The notes under the pieces are model-generated. The model saw nothing but the letters and a program-made list of their open reading frames with translations, was not told where the DNA came from and made no database searches. From NCBI RefSeq assembly GCF_003614885.1, contig NZ_QZMS01000007.1, positions 1,984,001 to 2,048,000 of the forward strand: 64,000 nucleotides of DNA, written 5' to 3'. Numbering within the stretch: the first letter of the stretch is position 1; each line of letters begins with the position of its first letter. Made by a program: the position numbers and the translations under genes. This document shows positions 9,135 to 18,333 of this stretch, one piece after another. This stretch comes from Photobacterium salinisoli. GTDB taxonomy: Bacteria; Pseudomonadota; Gammaproteobacteria; Enterobacterales; Vibrionaceae.

Positions 9135-9245
9135 GGGAAAGACAATAACGTCCGGCAAAGCACACAGTGCCTGACATGCCGACAGCCGCTGTCTTTCCCT
9201 TTATTTGGCAGTTTCCTGTGGCAGTCCATCAAGCCGGCTGCCACA
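9135..9245 (-). promoter_or_regulatory. Stem-loops in the deoC-deoA gap
   Basis: Two inverted repeats fill this unusually long intra-operon gap: GGGAAAGACA (9135-9144) with TGTCTTTCCC (9190-9199), and TGTGGCAG (9217-9224) with CTGCCACA (9238-9245). Neither has a U-tract in the direction of transcription. Differential mRNA decay between deoC and deoA, or partial termination, is plausible. Confidence 0.45.
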
Positions 9246-9282
9246 GATCAGGGTCAGAATCGGTCAACCGATACCAGCGGAA

Positions 9283-10056
9283 TCAGTAACCGCCTTCAGC
9301 TGCTTTTTCGCCTTCACCCAAGGTGTTGAGCAGGTTCGCCAGCAGGCTGGATGCACCAAAACGGTAGTGCATGTTATCAGCCCAGTCAGCGCCCAGAATA
9401 CGATCAGCCATGGCCAGATACTGCGCTGCATCTTCTGCAGTGCGCACACCACCCGCTGGTTTAAAGCCTACTTTGTCCTGCACACCCATGTCTTTGATCA
9501 CGGTCAGCATAATCTCAGCTGATTCCGGGGTGGCATTCACAGGCACTTTACCCGTCGAGGTCTTGATAAAATCAGCACCCGCCTGAATGGAGATTTCAGA
9601 CGCTTTGCGGATCAGAGCCGGATCTTTCAGCTCACCGGTTTCAATAATCACTTTCAGCAGAATATCGCCACAAGCGGCTTTACACTGTTTAACCAGCTCA
9701 AAGCCCACCTCTTCGTTACCGGCAATCAGAGCACGGTACGGGAACACCACATCCACTTCATCTGCGCCGTAAGCAACGGCCGCTTTGGTTTCAGCAACGG
9801 CAATTTCAATATCATCATTGCCGTGCGGGAAGTTGGTCACAGTAGCAATACGGACTTCCGGCGTGCCCTGCTCGCGCAGCTGCTTCTTGGCAACCGGAAT
9901 AAAACGTGGATAAATACAAATCGCGGCAGTATTACCGACAGGGGTTTTCGCGTTCTTACACAGTTCGATCACTTTCGCATCGGTATCGTCATCGTTCAGT
10001 GTGGTCAGATCCATCAGTTTTAACGCACGCAGTGCAGCCGTTTTTAAATCGCTCAT
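9283..10056 (-). CDS. deoC: Deoxyribose-phosphate aldolase
   Basis: Cleaves 2-deoxyribose-5-phosphate to acetaldehyde and glyceraldehyde-3-phosphate, the exit of the deo pathway. Class I aldolase of 257 residues. The Schiff-base lysine is in FIKTSTGK (Lys165), the catalytic partner in VGFKPAGG (Lys199) and the acid/base aspartate in DEVDVVFP (Asp102). The frame continues upstream to 10245 without family similarity. The ATG at 10056 has a GGAG site 7 nt away and matches the normal N-terminus ([14 protein letters not shown]). First gene of deoCABD. Confidence 0.97.
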   Translation of the reverse strand: MSDLKTAALRALKLMDLTTLNDDDTDAKVIELCKNAKTPVGNTAAICIYPRFIPVAKKQLREQGTPEVRIATVTNFPHGNDDIEIAVAETKAAVAYGADEVDVVFPYRALIAGNEEVGFELVKQCKAACGDILLKVIIETGELKDPALIRKASEISIQAGADFIKTSTGKVPVNATPESAEIMLTVIKDMGVQDKVGFKPAGGVRTAEDAAQYLAMADRILGADWADNMHYRFGASSLLANLLNTLGEGEKAAEGGY

Positions 10057-10440
10057 GACTTTCTCCAGTCGATTATGTTCTACCAAGTGTTCTGTTCTCT
10101 TTGTCCATTCAGAAAATGGCACTCCGAAGATTGTAGCCTCAGAGAAACAGAAGCGGACTTGATTCCATGAAGACTCAGGCGCTTTACAGCGTGCCCGAAC
10201 GACGTCCTTTTCACCGCGCAAGGTGGCTATCACCTTGCCAGCCATTCATTTTTACATCCCGAATCACAAAATCATCAGGATATTTTCACGCAGATATCAT
10301 CAACCTGCGATTGCACGCAGCCATTTTACCAAGGAGCTCAGAGGCAAACCATACAATAGACGTTTCCCTGAGTGGATAATGTGTTGACCCAGCACACGGC
10401 TATCGTCATCTCTCTGTCCGGATGCATTCTGCTCCCTTGA
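10057..10440 (-). promoter_or_regulatory. deoC upstream region
   Basis: 384 bp between the XapX gene and deoC with no coding frame I would accept. It contains an inverted repeat GCAAGGTG-GCTAT-CACCTTGC (10218-10238) and a TGTGA half-site on the minus strand opposite TCACA near 10272-10276. In E. coli the deo promoters are controlled by DeoR, CytR and CRP. Here only half-sites are visible, so the control is an inference. Confidence 0.35.
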
Positions 10441-10611
10441 TCAGGAGAAGAAACGTTCAATCAGCCATTGATACAGCTGCCCGCCGACATACACGCCGAC
10501 AATGCCCATCACCCCCGATAATACAGGGGGAGCCGGAATCGGCAGTTTGAGTGCAGAAAACATCAGCCCGACTATCACACCTGCCAGTAAAGCCACTATC
10601 ACTTCATGCAT
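10441..10611 (-). CDS. XapX-domain small membrane protein
   Basis: A 56-residue gene found by reading the minus strand: starts MHEVIVALLAGVIVGLMF, continues SALKLPIPAPPVLSGVMG and ends ERFFS. Two short hydrophobic stretches flank the P.PAPPV motif that defines the XapX (DUF1427) family, whose function is unknown. The ATG at 10611 has a GGAG ribosome site 9 nt upstream; an alternative ATG at 10607 runs into a stop. It lies between nupC and deoC on their strand. A comparable small gene in this position occurs, from memory, in Vibrio, suggesting a link with nucleoside uptake. About 290 bp separate it from nupC (10612-10903). Confidence 0.8.
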   Translation of the reverse strand: MHEVIVALLAGVIVGLMFSALKLPIPAPPVLSGVMGIVGVYVGGQLYQWLIERFFS

Positions 10612-10851
10612 GCTATCACTCCAGTTGTTGTTACCAGACCGGGAAAGCGAAGCAATCCGGCCTGGAAATACTCACAGAGTGTAGACTGCAGAAAACCAAG
10701 TGTCTGCTGACCCCTTTAGCATGCGCGTACAGCCCGAGCGAAGGAAGTGACAATTGGCGCTTTTTAGCGGCTTTTACCGGAAATGATTCAGATAGTTACT
10801 GATTCTGTTGACTACCGCCAGTGTCAGCGGCAAAGAAAATGCGAGGCAAAA

Positions 10852-10880
10852 AAAACGCCACAGCTAAGCTGTGGCGTTTT
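10852..10880 (-). terminator. Intrinsic terminator of nupC
   Basis: Perfect 14-bp stem AAAACGCCACAGCT / AGCTGTGGCGTTTT with a run of A on the plus strand at 10848-10855, i.e. a U-tract for minus-strand transcripts. It lies 24 bp past nupC, so the XapX gene and deoC depend on other promoters or read-through. Confidence 0.9.
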
Positions 10881-10903
10881 CAATCTGACGGTTTCTGACT
10901 GAA

Positions 10904-12193
10904 TTACAGTGACAGGAACAGACCTGCAATAGTTGCAGACATCAGGTTAGACAGCGTACCTGCGGCAACGGCTTTCATACCGAAGCGGGCAATGTCGTGA
11001 CGACGGCTTGGTGCCAGACCGCCCAGACCACCCAGCAGGATAGCGATAGAAGACAGGTTGGCGAAACCACACAGGGCGAAAGAAATGATCGCTTTGGTCT
11101 TCTCAGACATCGCTACACCCGTTTCAGCAACCAGCAGACCACCATCAGCCACATCTTTCAGGTACGGCGTGAAGTTCAGGTAAGCCACGAACTCGTTCAC
11201 GACTATTTTCTGACCGATGAAGGAACCGGCAATCTGTGCTTCATTCCAAGGCACACCAATCAGGAAGGCCAGCGGCTGGAATACATAACCCAGGATCAGT
11301 TCCAGCGTCAGTTCAGGCATACCGAACCAGCCACCGACACCACCCAGAATACCATTGATCAGGGCAATCAGACCGATGAATGCCAGCAGCATCGCACCGA
11401 CGTTCAGCGCCAGTTGCATACCGGAAGAGGCACCCGCAGCCGCTGCGTCAATCACGTTAGCAGGCTTGTCATCGTGACTATCATCATCTTTATCACCGCC
11501 CAATTGATCCACTGGCGTTTCTGTTTCAGGTTTGATGATTTTCGCAAACAACAGGCCACCTGGTGCTGCCATGAAAGAAGCTGCGATCAGGTATTCCAGC
11601 GGTACACCCATAGAGGCATAACCGGCCAGTACACCACCGGCAACAGACGCCAGGCCACCACACATCACCGCAAACAGCTCAGACTGAGTCATCTTAGGTA
11701 CAAACGGACGCACAACCAGCGGTGCTTCAGTTTGACCCACGAAAATGTTCGCTGTTGCAGACATGGATTCGGCACGGGACGTTCCCAACGCTTTTTGCAG
11801 TGCGCCACCCAGAATGTTAATCACAAACTGCATGATACCCAGGTAGTACAGTACGCTAATCAGTGCTGAGAAGAACACGATAACCGGCAGTACTTTCAGG
11901 GCGAAAACGAAGCCGCCGCCACCGAAGACTTCAAACATCTTGCCTGAGACCAGACCGCCGAACAGGAAGGAAATCCCCTGATCACCATATCCGATCACAT
12001 TGGCTACGAACTGCGATGCACCATACAGCACATCGCGGCCTACCGGCACATAAAGAACAAATGCGCCGAAGAAGAATTGAATGGCAAACGCGCCACCCAC
12101 AGTACGTAAGTTAATAGCTTTACGGTTATCAGACAGCAGCACAGCCACAAGCAGCAGCACAACCATCCCAACCAGGCTCATAAACACGCTCAT
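10904..12193 (-). CDS. nupC: NupC-family concentrative nucleoside transporter
   Basis: Cation-coupled nucleoside uptake across the inner membrane. The 429 residues form multiple transmembrane helices, with the CNT-family features [11 protein letters not shown] (substrate/cation hairpin) and NEFVAYLNF (about residue 330), and conserved glycine-rich gate segments. A hydrophilic His/Asp-rich loop (about 229-243, [10 protein letters not shown]) interrupts the core and looks cytoplasmic. The upstream CRP-type sites fit catabolite control of nucleoside uptake together with deo. Confidence 0.93.
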   Translation of the reverse strand: MSVFMSLVGMVVLLLVAVLLSDNRKAINLRTVGGAFAIQFFFGAFVLYVPVGRDVLYGASQFVANVIGYGDQGISFLFGGLVSGKMFEVFGGGGFVFALKVLPVIVFFSALISVLYYLGIMQFVINILGGALQKALGTSRAESMSATANIFVGQTEAPLVVRPFVPKMTQSELFAVMCGGLASVAGGVLAGYASMGVPLEYLIAASFMAAPGGLLFAKIIKPETETPVDQLGGDKDDDSHDDKPANVIDAAAAGASSGMQLALNVGAMLLAFIGLIALINGILGGVGGWFGMPELTLELILGYVFQPLAFLIGVPWNEAQIAGSFIGQKIVVNEFVAYLNFTPYLKDVADGGLLVAETGVAMSEKTKAIISFALCGFANLSSIAILLGGLGGLAPSRRHDIARFGMKAVAAGTLSNLMSATIAGLFLSL

Positions 12194-12260
12194 AGTTTAT
12201 GGCATCCCTATAGTTAAATTTTGGCGTCTCGACAATTCGGCTCTCTCAAGAGTCGGGCGC

Positions 12261-12355
12261 ATTATACGCATGGCAACTTACAGCATGTAATGCACACATC
12301 ACACTTTGATTGGAAACCGAGTGAAAGTTGAACATCAAGTGTGATTTAGCTCACA
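12261..12355 (-). promoter_or_regulatory. nupC promoter with two CRP sites spaced as in CytR-type promoters
   Basis: On the minus strand there is a perfect -10 TATAAT (plus 12261-12266) and a perfect CRP palindrome TGTGATTTAGCTCACA at 12340-12355. A degenerate second site (TGTGA-N6-CATTA) lies at 12288-12303. Taking a start point 7 nt past the -10, the sites centre near -93.5 and -41.5. The 52-bp separation is that of E. coli deoP2, where CytR binds between two CRP dimers. CytR binding is inferred from this geometry only. Confidence 0.7.
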
Positions 12356-12405
12356 CCAAGGCACCACCTGATGCATAAAGAAAAGACAGAGAAATGTCAG
12401 ATTCA

Positions 12406-13224
12406 TCAAATTTGAGAAGGCAGTTCAAACAAAACTTCTGCATTTTTGCTAGTAGCAGCAGCAAGTACCGCCAATGATTCTGATCTCAGCTCAGCCAGAG
12501 CCGCTAGTACTAACGCCACTCTGTCCGGCTGATTCGGCTCTCCCTGATAACCGGCCAACGGCATATCTGGCGCATCGGTTTCCAGTAACATCGCATCAAG
12601 AGGTAACTGACTCATTGTAGTTCGAGTTTTGTTCGCTCTGCGATAGGTGATCGTACCACCTACACCAATTTTGATACCTAGATCAAGAAGTTGAGACGCT
12701 TGCTGCAAACTGCCGCTGAATGCATGATAAACCCCTCCCCGAATTGGCGGGCAGGATTTCAGGCATTGCATCAGTTCAGGAAAGGCTTTCCGGCAGTGAA
12801 GTATCACCGGCAGGTTAAATTGATTGGCAAATTCCAGTTGCCTGATCAGCCAGCCCATCTGCTGCTGTCTGTCTGCGGCGGCAATCGCAAAGTCCAGCCC
12901 GCATTCCCCGACAGCCACACAGCGGTTGCCCGCCTCCTGACTGACTTTTTCCAGCATCGTCCCCAGCTGGGCCAGTGTGCCGGCATCATGCTCGGAGGCA
13001 AAATACGGGTGCATGCCCAGCGCATAGAAGAGCGCTGGCTGTGACGGGGAAGCCGACCGGGAACAGAGAGACTGAATGGGCTGCCAGTTACGCGCCCCGA
13101 CCGATGGGATCACTATATGGCTGACACCAGCCTGCCCGGCCAGTGCCAGATAGGGCTCTGGATCACCGGCAAACGGCGGAAAATCAAAATGGCAGTGGCT
13201 ATCGATCAACTGCACGCGAGTCAT
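12406..13224 (-). CDS. yjjV: TatD-family metal-dependent hydrolase (YjjV-like)
   Basis: TIM-barrel hydrolase of 272 residues with the TatD N-terminal metal motif DSHCHFDF (residues 8-15), a central GECGLDF (catalytic Glu), an HCRK segment and a C-terminal ETDAPDMPL. TatD relatives are putative 3'-5' exonucleases or deoxyribonucleases; the substrate of YjjV is not firmly known. In E. coli yjjV is also next to the deo operon. The ATG at 13224 overlaps its own GAGG sequence; a GTG at 13215 would sit 7 nt from that GAGG and may be the real start. Confidence 0.85.
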   Translation of the reverse strand: MTRVQLIDSHCHFDFPPFAGDPEPYLALAGQAGVSHIVIPSVGARNWQPIQSLCSRSASPSQPALFYALGMHPYFASEHDAGTLAQLGTMLEKVSQEAGNRCVAVGECGLDFAIAAADRQQQMGWLIRQLEFANQFNLPVILHCRKAFPELMQCLKSCPPIRGGVYHAFSGSLQQASQLLDLGIKIGVGGTITYRRANKTRTTMSQLPLDAMLLETDAPDMPLAGYQGEPNQPDRVALVLAALAELRSESLAVLAAATSKNAEVLFELPSQI

Positions 13225-13396
13225 CCTCTGCGGCCGTTTTGCAGGCTTTCATTCTGGCAGCACGCTGCACCGGATGGCGGGCATCGTCTTCATCATAGCG
13301 GACCGGTGCGCAGCAACGGCGGTTTTCCGGGACAAAGCCCATACGTTCGCACCAGGCATCGTATTGCGCCAGCCAACGGCGGATCAGTCTTAACAT
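13199..13396 (-). CDS. Small DUF5363-like protein
   Basis: A 65-residue basic protein with LRRWLAQYDAWCERMGF.PENRRCC. This resembles, from memory, a short Vibrio family annotated as DUF5363 and often found just upstream of the TatD-type hydrolase. No transmembrane segment; four cysteines (WCERM, RRCCAP, KACK) could bind metal. It has a good ribosome site (GAGAGGA) and overlaps yjjV by 26 bp, suggesting translational coupling. Function unknown. Confidence 0.6.
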   Translation of the reverse strand: MLRLIRRWLAQYDAWCERMGFVPENRRCCAPVRYDEDDARHPVQRAARMKACKTAAEDDSRAVDR

Positions 13397-13621
13397 GTCA
13401 ATCCTCTCCCTTCCTATCTGGTGAATCTCGCCATCATTATGTCAGGCAATGTCTGTCAGCAACAGACAGGCATTCACAGCAGCATGTCCCGCTGGCGATA
13501 CTTTAAGCCGCAACAACATTTTTTCAAAAACCCGTTTTCCAGCCCAAGTTTTTCCCACATTTCAGCATGCTGTGGCTATTTATGATACTAAGCGCGTAAG
13601 ATTCAGCGACCGCAGACCCTC

Positions 13622-16327
13622 ATGAACAAATACACGTTGCTCTGTTTACTCTCACTGACAGCCTGTGGTGGAGAGAACACGCCCTCACCGTCTTCCGGTA
13701 ATCCGTCCGTTCCGCAGCCAGATTCAGGTTTTCCTCCGGCGATTACACAGCCCGATGATCCCATCGCCAACGCAGTGAAACACGGTGATCCGAGACTGTT
13801 ACCTGCCAGTAGCACTGTGCTTGAACAACGGATTGCCGATCTTATCGACGCAGAACAGGCCGCACTCAGCACCACACACGATCGCATTTTTGCCAATCAG
13901 GCAATTGACTATGATCCTAGCCGAAACTCCCGCCTTTTCAGTTTTCAGTCATTGACCAGCGCAAAAGCGCTGATCAATGGCAATCAGGGAAACACTCTGG
14001 CCACCATGAGCGATCAGCATGCCCGTCGCAGCGTTGCCTTCGGCAGTAACATACTGCGGGATCTTGATGCGGGCGGGAACACGGCTTTCGCCTCCGCCAT
14101 GAAAAGCATCACAGATTGGCTGCTTGCTCCCGCTTCGCAGACAGAAAATGAGACGCTCAACGTGGCTTTTATGCTCATCAGCGCCAGTCAGTATCAGCAG
14201 TCAAAAAACTGGCTGGCCGGCCGCTACCCGAAGGCCGATTTCAGACTCTGCACGGATGAAGCACAGCTGGCCGAATGTTTATCTGCAGCGCAGCTGGTCG
14301 TTACCGGATCCAGCGGCACGTTCAGCGATTCAGCCGTTCAGGCCGCCCTCAATAGTGTTGCCGCCCGAAAGCAGTCCCTGTTGTACGTCCACACGAACAG
14401 CTGGAATGCCACACCGCTGACGAACCTGGTTCTGAGCTACTTTGGGGTCCGAACCGAGGCTGTCGGCGGTGCTGGTAATTATTTTTCACAAGACCGCGCC
14501 CGCTGGACATCAGCTGCCGAGATGCGCGCAGAGACGGGGCATCTGACTGGTATAAAAGCGCTGACGACGCACCTTCAGCATGACAGCTTCAGCTTTTCCG
14601 TGGCAGATTGCGAAGATGACAATCAAAGTTGCAGCAACCTTCCAGCCTTTAGCCGCGAGTTTCTGGCCCCGGCCGAGTCACTGCGCCGTAGTGTCGCTGC
14701 CCTTGATGCAACAGCAACAGATATCTTTGCCCTCCCGGGGCAATTTACATTGGAAAAGCACCTGATCCTTCTGGCGGATAAATACCGTGAAGGGGTACAG
14801 TTTCCCATGTCAAAAAGCACCACTTCTACGCTGACCTTTCTCAAGAGTTATTTTGCCGATCATCTGGTATACAACTCACGGCGCTTCAATCCGGCCCAAC
14901 CTGATTTAGGCAACTTCAGCCGGACTGACTTCAGCCATGTCACCCCGACCGAGAAAACCGTCACGCTGAGCAGCCGCCAACCATGGCGTGCCGCCGGTGT
15001 GTATGCGCTGCCTGGCCAGACATTTACCGTGACCCGCACCGATCACCAAGATGCCGTGGCCGCCAGTGTCTTTATCAATACTCAGCGTCCGGCTTCCACC
15101 AAACCGATGGCCGTCAACGATGGTTACCAGCGCCCGAAATACCTCCAGTCTCACCATCTGGCGATTAAGGCTGGTCAAACCCTGACGATCACCTCTCCCT
15201 ATGGCGGCCCGATCCAGATTGGTTTTTCCGATCTGGGTACGGCAATGACCTTTACTTTTCGTCAGGTTGGCCTGCACCCATACTGGCAGCCGGGGAACAA
15301 CGACGCCGCCTTTATCGCAGCCGTGAACACCAATGCATTTGACTGGGCGGAGGTGGCAGCAGAACATTTTGAGATCCATTCACGAAACAGCCGGATGCAG
15401 ACCACACTGTCCGACAACAGCCGCTGGGATACCCCCGGTGAAATGGCGGACTTCATCACCACCTATCACCACAGTGCTCTCCGATCACTGGCAGGATATC
15501 AGGGGGAGCACATCGCCCCGATCAGTGAGGTGCAAGCCTTTGCAAACCAGCATAATCTGAATACTCCCGTATGGGATCAGGTTCAGCACATGAATGCCGA
15601 CCAGCCAACCTGCGGCTATGGGTGTTCGGGTAATCCCTACGATGCAGGCTGGGCCTTTGGTGTGCTGAGTCACGGTGACTTACATGAAGTTGGCCACAAT
15701 GTCGAAAGTGGTCGCTTTAAATTCAACGGCTTTGAAGGTCATGCCACCACTAATTTTTATTCGTACTACCCCAAATCTCTCGCCGCCGTCAATGAACCGG
15801 GTTATGACCCTCAGTGCCAGTCGCTGCCGTTTGACGTTATGCTGACGGATCTCAGACAAAGCCAGCTGACCTCAGATCCTGCGGCTTATATGGCTGCTCG
15901 GTTAGGAAGCAGCTGGAGTCAGGGCATCGCGTTAGTGATCCAGATGATGATGCATGCGCAGGACAAAGGAAAACTGGCCAACGGCTGGCATCTGATTGCC
16001 CGGCTGCACTTACTGGACAAAGCCTTCGCCGAGGCCGATAACGATGAGGCAAGCTGGGAAGCAAAAAAAGCGGCTCTGGGCTTCAGCACTTATACGCTCG
16101 AGGACACGAAGAATATGGATAACAATGATTGGCTATTGATTTCGGCCAGCTACGCGACCGGGCTGGATTATCGGCCGTATCTGGATCTGATGGGACTTAG
16201 GTACAGCAGCAAAGCAAATACCCAGCTGTCAGCATTCGGCTATGCCGCGGTTGATAAGGCATTCTTCAATCCGACATCAAACCGGGCCTACTGTGACTCT
16301 CTGAGTCAGAACAAGGTGTATTTCTGA
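13622..16327 (+). CDS. ImpA-like zinc metalloprotease lipoprotein
   Basis: Exported 901-residue protein. The N-terminus is a lipoprotein signal (LLSLTAC, Cys15 the likely lipidation site) followed by a Ser/Pro-rich linker. The catalytic motif HEVGH is at 688-692, with a Glu at 705 in GFEGHATTN. This gluzincin-type arrangement is characteristic of ImpA/M60-like enhancin-related peptidases. Pseudomonas IMPa cleaves O-glycosylated mucin-type host proteins, so a surface-anchored mucinase or glycoprotein protease is the likely role. It is a single gene with its own terminator. The 225 bp upstream hold no other gene. Family is moderately sure, substrate inferred. Confidence 0.82.
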   Translation: MNKYTLLCLLSLTACGGENTPSPSSGNPSVPQPDSGFPPAITQPDDPIANAVKHGDPRLLPASSTVLEQRIADLIDAEQAALSTTHDRIFANQAIDYDPSRNSRLFSFQSLTSAKALINGNQGNTLATMSDQHARRSVAFGSNILRDLDAGGNTAFASAMKSITDWLLAPASQTENETLNVAFMLISASQYQQSKNWLAGRYPKADFRLCTDEAQLAECLSAAQLVVTGSSGTFSDSAVQAALNSVAARKQSLLYVHTNSWNATPLTNLVLSYFGVRTEAVGGAGNYFSQDRARWTSAAEMRAETGHLTGIKALTTHLQHDSFSFSVADCEDDNQSCSNLPAFSREFLAPAESLRRSVAALDATATDIFALPGQFTLEKHLILLADKYREGVQFPMSKSTTSTLTFLKSYFADHLVYNSRRFNPAQPDLGNFSRTDFSHVTPTEKTVTLSSRQPWRAAGVYALPGQTFTVTRTDHQDAVAASVFINTQRPASTKPMAVNDGYQRPKYLQSHHLAIKAGQTLTITSPYGGPIQIGFSDLGTAMTFTFRQVGLHPYWQPGNNDAAFIAAVNTNAFDWAEVAAEHFEIHSRNSRMQTTLSDNSRWDTPGEMADFITTYHHSALRSLAGYQGEHIAPISEVQAFANQHNLNTPVWDQVQHMNADQPTCGYGCSGNPYDAGWAFGVLSHGDLHEVGHNVESGRFKFNGFEGHATTNFYSYYPKSLAAVNEPGYDPQCQSLPFDVMLTDLRQSQLTSDPAAYMAARLGSSWSQGIALVIQMMMHAQDKGKLANGWHLIARLHLLDKAFAEADNDEASWEAKKAALGFSTYTLEDTKNMDNNDWLLISASYATGLDYRPYLDLMGLRYSSKANTQLSAFGYAAVDKAFFNPTSNRAYCDSLSQNKVYF

Positions 16328-16352
16328 TCGCATCGCCATGCGTCATAATCAC

Positions 16353-16383
16353 AAAAAAGCCCCTGCATGCAGGGGGCTTTTTC
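16353..16383. terminator. Bidirectional terminator between the metalloprotease gene and prfC
   Basis: Stem AGCCCCTGCA / TGCAGGGGGCT (one bulged G) with A6 on one side and T5 on the other, between two converging genes. Confidence 0.88.
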
Positions 16384-16403
16384 GTTCATCTGGTAATCTG
16401 CGA

Positions 16404-17984
16404 TCAGTGCTCGCGGGTGGCGCGGAAATCCACTTCAGGGAAACGCTCTTTGGCCAGATTGAGGTTGACCATGGTCGGTGCAATGTAAGTGAGATTATCA
16501 CCGCCATCCAGCGCCAGGTTGACTTCATTCTTGCGACGGAATTCCTCGAATTTCTTGCCGTCGCCACATTCTACCCAGCGCGCCGTTGCCACGTTGACGC
16601 TCTCGTAAATGGCTTCGACATTGTATTCCGCTTTCAACCGGGCCACGACCACGTCAAACTGCAGCACACCGACTGCGCCCACGATCAAATCATTGTTGAG
16701 CAGCGGACGGAATACCTGCACCGCCCCTTCTTCCGACAGCTGCACCAGACCTTTCAGCAATTGTTTTTGCTTTAGCGGATCTTTAAGACGGATACGGCGG
16801 AACAGCTCAGGCGCAAAGTTCGGAATACCGGCAAACTTTAAGCTTTCACCCTGTGTAAAGGTATCGCCAATCTGAATCGTACCGTGGTTATGCAGACCAA
16901 TGATGTCGCCGGCATAGGCGGTTTCAGCACGGGAGCGGTCACCGGCCATGAAAGTCACGGCATCCGAAATGCTGATGTTCTTGCCGATACGGACATGGTT
17001 CATCTTCATGCCCTGGGTATAAGTGCCCGAGACGATGCGCATAAAGGCAATACGGTCGCGGTGTTTAGGATCCATATTGGCCTGAATCTTGAAGACGAAG
17101 CCGGAGAACTTCTCTTCCGTAGCTTCAACATCACGCTCATTGGCCTGACGCGGCAGTGGCGCAGGTGCCCACTCAGTCAGGCCGTCAAGCATGTGGTCAA
17201 CACCAAAGTTACCCAGTGCCGTACCGAAGAATACCGGCGTCAGCTCACCTTTGAGGAACAGTTCACGATCAAATTCATGCGAGGCGCCCAGCACCAGTTC
17301 CAGCTCGTCACGCAGCTGACCGGCCAGATCCTCGCCAACAGCCGCGTCCAGTTCAGGGTTGTCCAGGCCTTTCACAATCCGGACTTCCTGAATGGTATGG
17401 CCCTGACCGGTGGCATACAGAATGGTTTCGTCACGGTGAATGTGATAGACACCCTTGAACTCTTTACCACAACCAATCGGCCAGCTGACCGGCGCACAGG
17501 CAATGTTCAGCTCGCTTTCCACTTCATCCAGCAATTCCATCGGATCGCGGATGTCACGGTCGAGTTTGTTCATAAAGGTCACGATAGGCGTATCGCGCAG
17601 ACGGGTCACTTCCATCAGCTTACGGGTCCGGTCCTCAACACCTTTCGCCGCATCAATCACCATCAGGCAGGAGTCCACCGCTGTCAGGGTACGGTAGGTA
17701 TCTTCCGAGAAATCTTCGTGCCCCGGGGTATCGAGCAGGTTGACCAGACACTCGTTGTACGGGAACTGCATCACAGAGGTAGTGACCGAGATGCCCCGCT
17801 CTTTCTCCATTTCCATCCAGTCCGACTTGGCGTGCTGGTTAGAGCCGCGGCCTTTGACTGTACCGGCGCGCTGCAGGGCGTTTCCGAACAGCAGTACTTT
17901 TTCAGTAATGGTGGTTTTACCCGCATCCGGGTGAGAAATGATGGCAAAGGTGCGGCGTTTGCCCACTTCAGTTAAAAAAGACAT
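16404..17984 (-). CDS. prfC: Peptide chain release factor 3
   Basis: GTPase that removes RF1/RF2 from the ribosome after termination. The 526 residues match E. coli RF3 in length. G1 is SHPDAGKTT (residues 17-25), the switch region carries [14 protein letters not shown]3 is [16 protein letters not shown] and G4 is TFMNKLDR; C-terminal domains II/III follow. A TATAAT-like -10 (plus 18181-18186, minus-strand reading) lies 200 bp upstream. The rest of the 350-bp upstream gap (17985-18333) holds only a small CCCGG/CCGGG hairpin near 18070. Confidence 0.97.
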   Translation of the reverse strand: MSFLTEVGKRRTFAIISHPDAGKTTITEKVLLFGNALQRAGTVKGRGSNQHAKSDWMEMEKERGISVTTSVMQFPYNECLVNLLDTPGHEDFSEDTYRTLTAVDSCLMVIDAAKGVEDRTRKLMEVTRLRDTPIVTFMNKLDRDIRDPMELLDEVESELNIACAPVSWPIGCGKEFKGVYHIHRDETILYATGQGHTIQEVRIVKGLDNPELDAAVGEDLAGQLRDELELVLGASHEFDRELFLKGELTPVFFGTALGNFGVDHMLDGLTEWAPAPLPRQANERDVEATEEKFSGFVFKIQANMDPKHRDRIAFMRIVSGTYTQGMKMNHVRIGKNISISDAVTFMAGDRSRAETAYAGDIIGLHNHGTIQIGDTFTQGESLKFAGIPNFAPELFRRIRLKDPLKQKQLLKGLVQLSEEGAVQVFRPLLNNDLIVGAVGVLQFDVVVARLKAEYNVEAIYESVNVATARWVECGDGKKFEEFRRKNEVNLALDGGDNLTYIAPTMVNLNLAKERFPEVDFRATREH

Positions 17985-18333
17985 ATTCAGTGAAGATCCA
18001 GTTATCGAATTAAGTCAGCCCAGGCGAGATCCGTAAAAACGCGGCGCCCGGTATGTCAGTTGAGTCTTGCCCGGAACTAGCCGGGTAATGGCTGATTAAC
18101 CTGTGGTTACATCCTGGCCTCTGTTTGCTCTTCTGTGCCGTAACAGGCAATAGGGGATGACTTGGGTATATGATGGCGGAATTATACGCAAAGTCTGCGC
18201 AAAGAAACAGTCACTCGCCACTCAAGCTGCTGCCAACAGGCAAACGAAGAAGCATAACTGAACGGAAATCGGCAACAAGCCAGTCTGTACTGCCCTGTCG
18301 CCGAGGATTGTTCTGAGTTCGGAGCAAGCTTTT

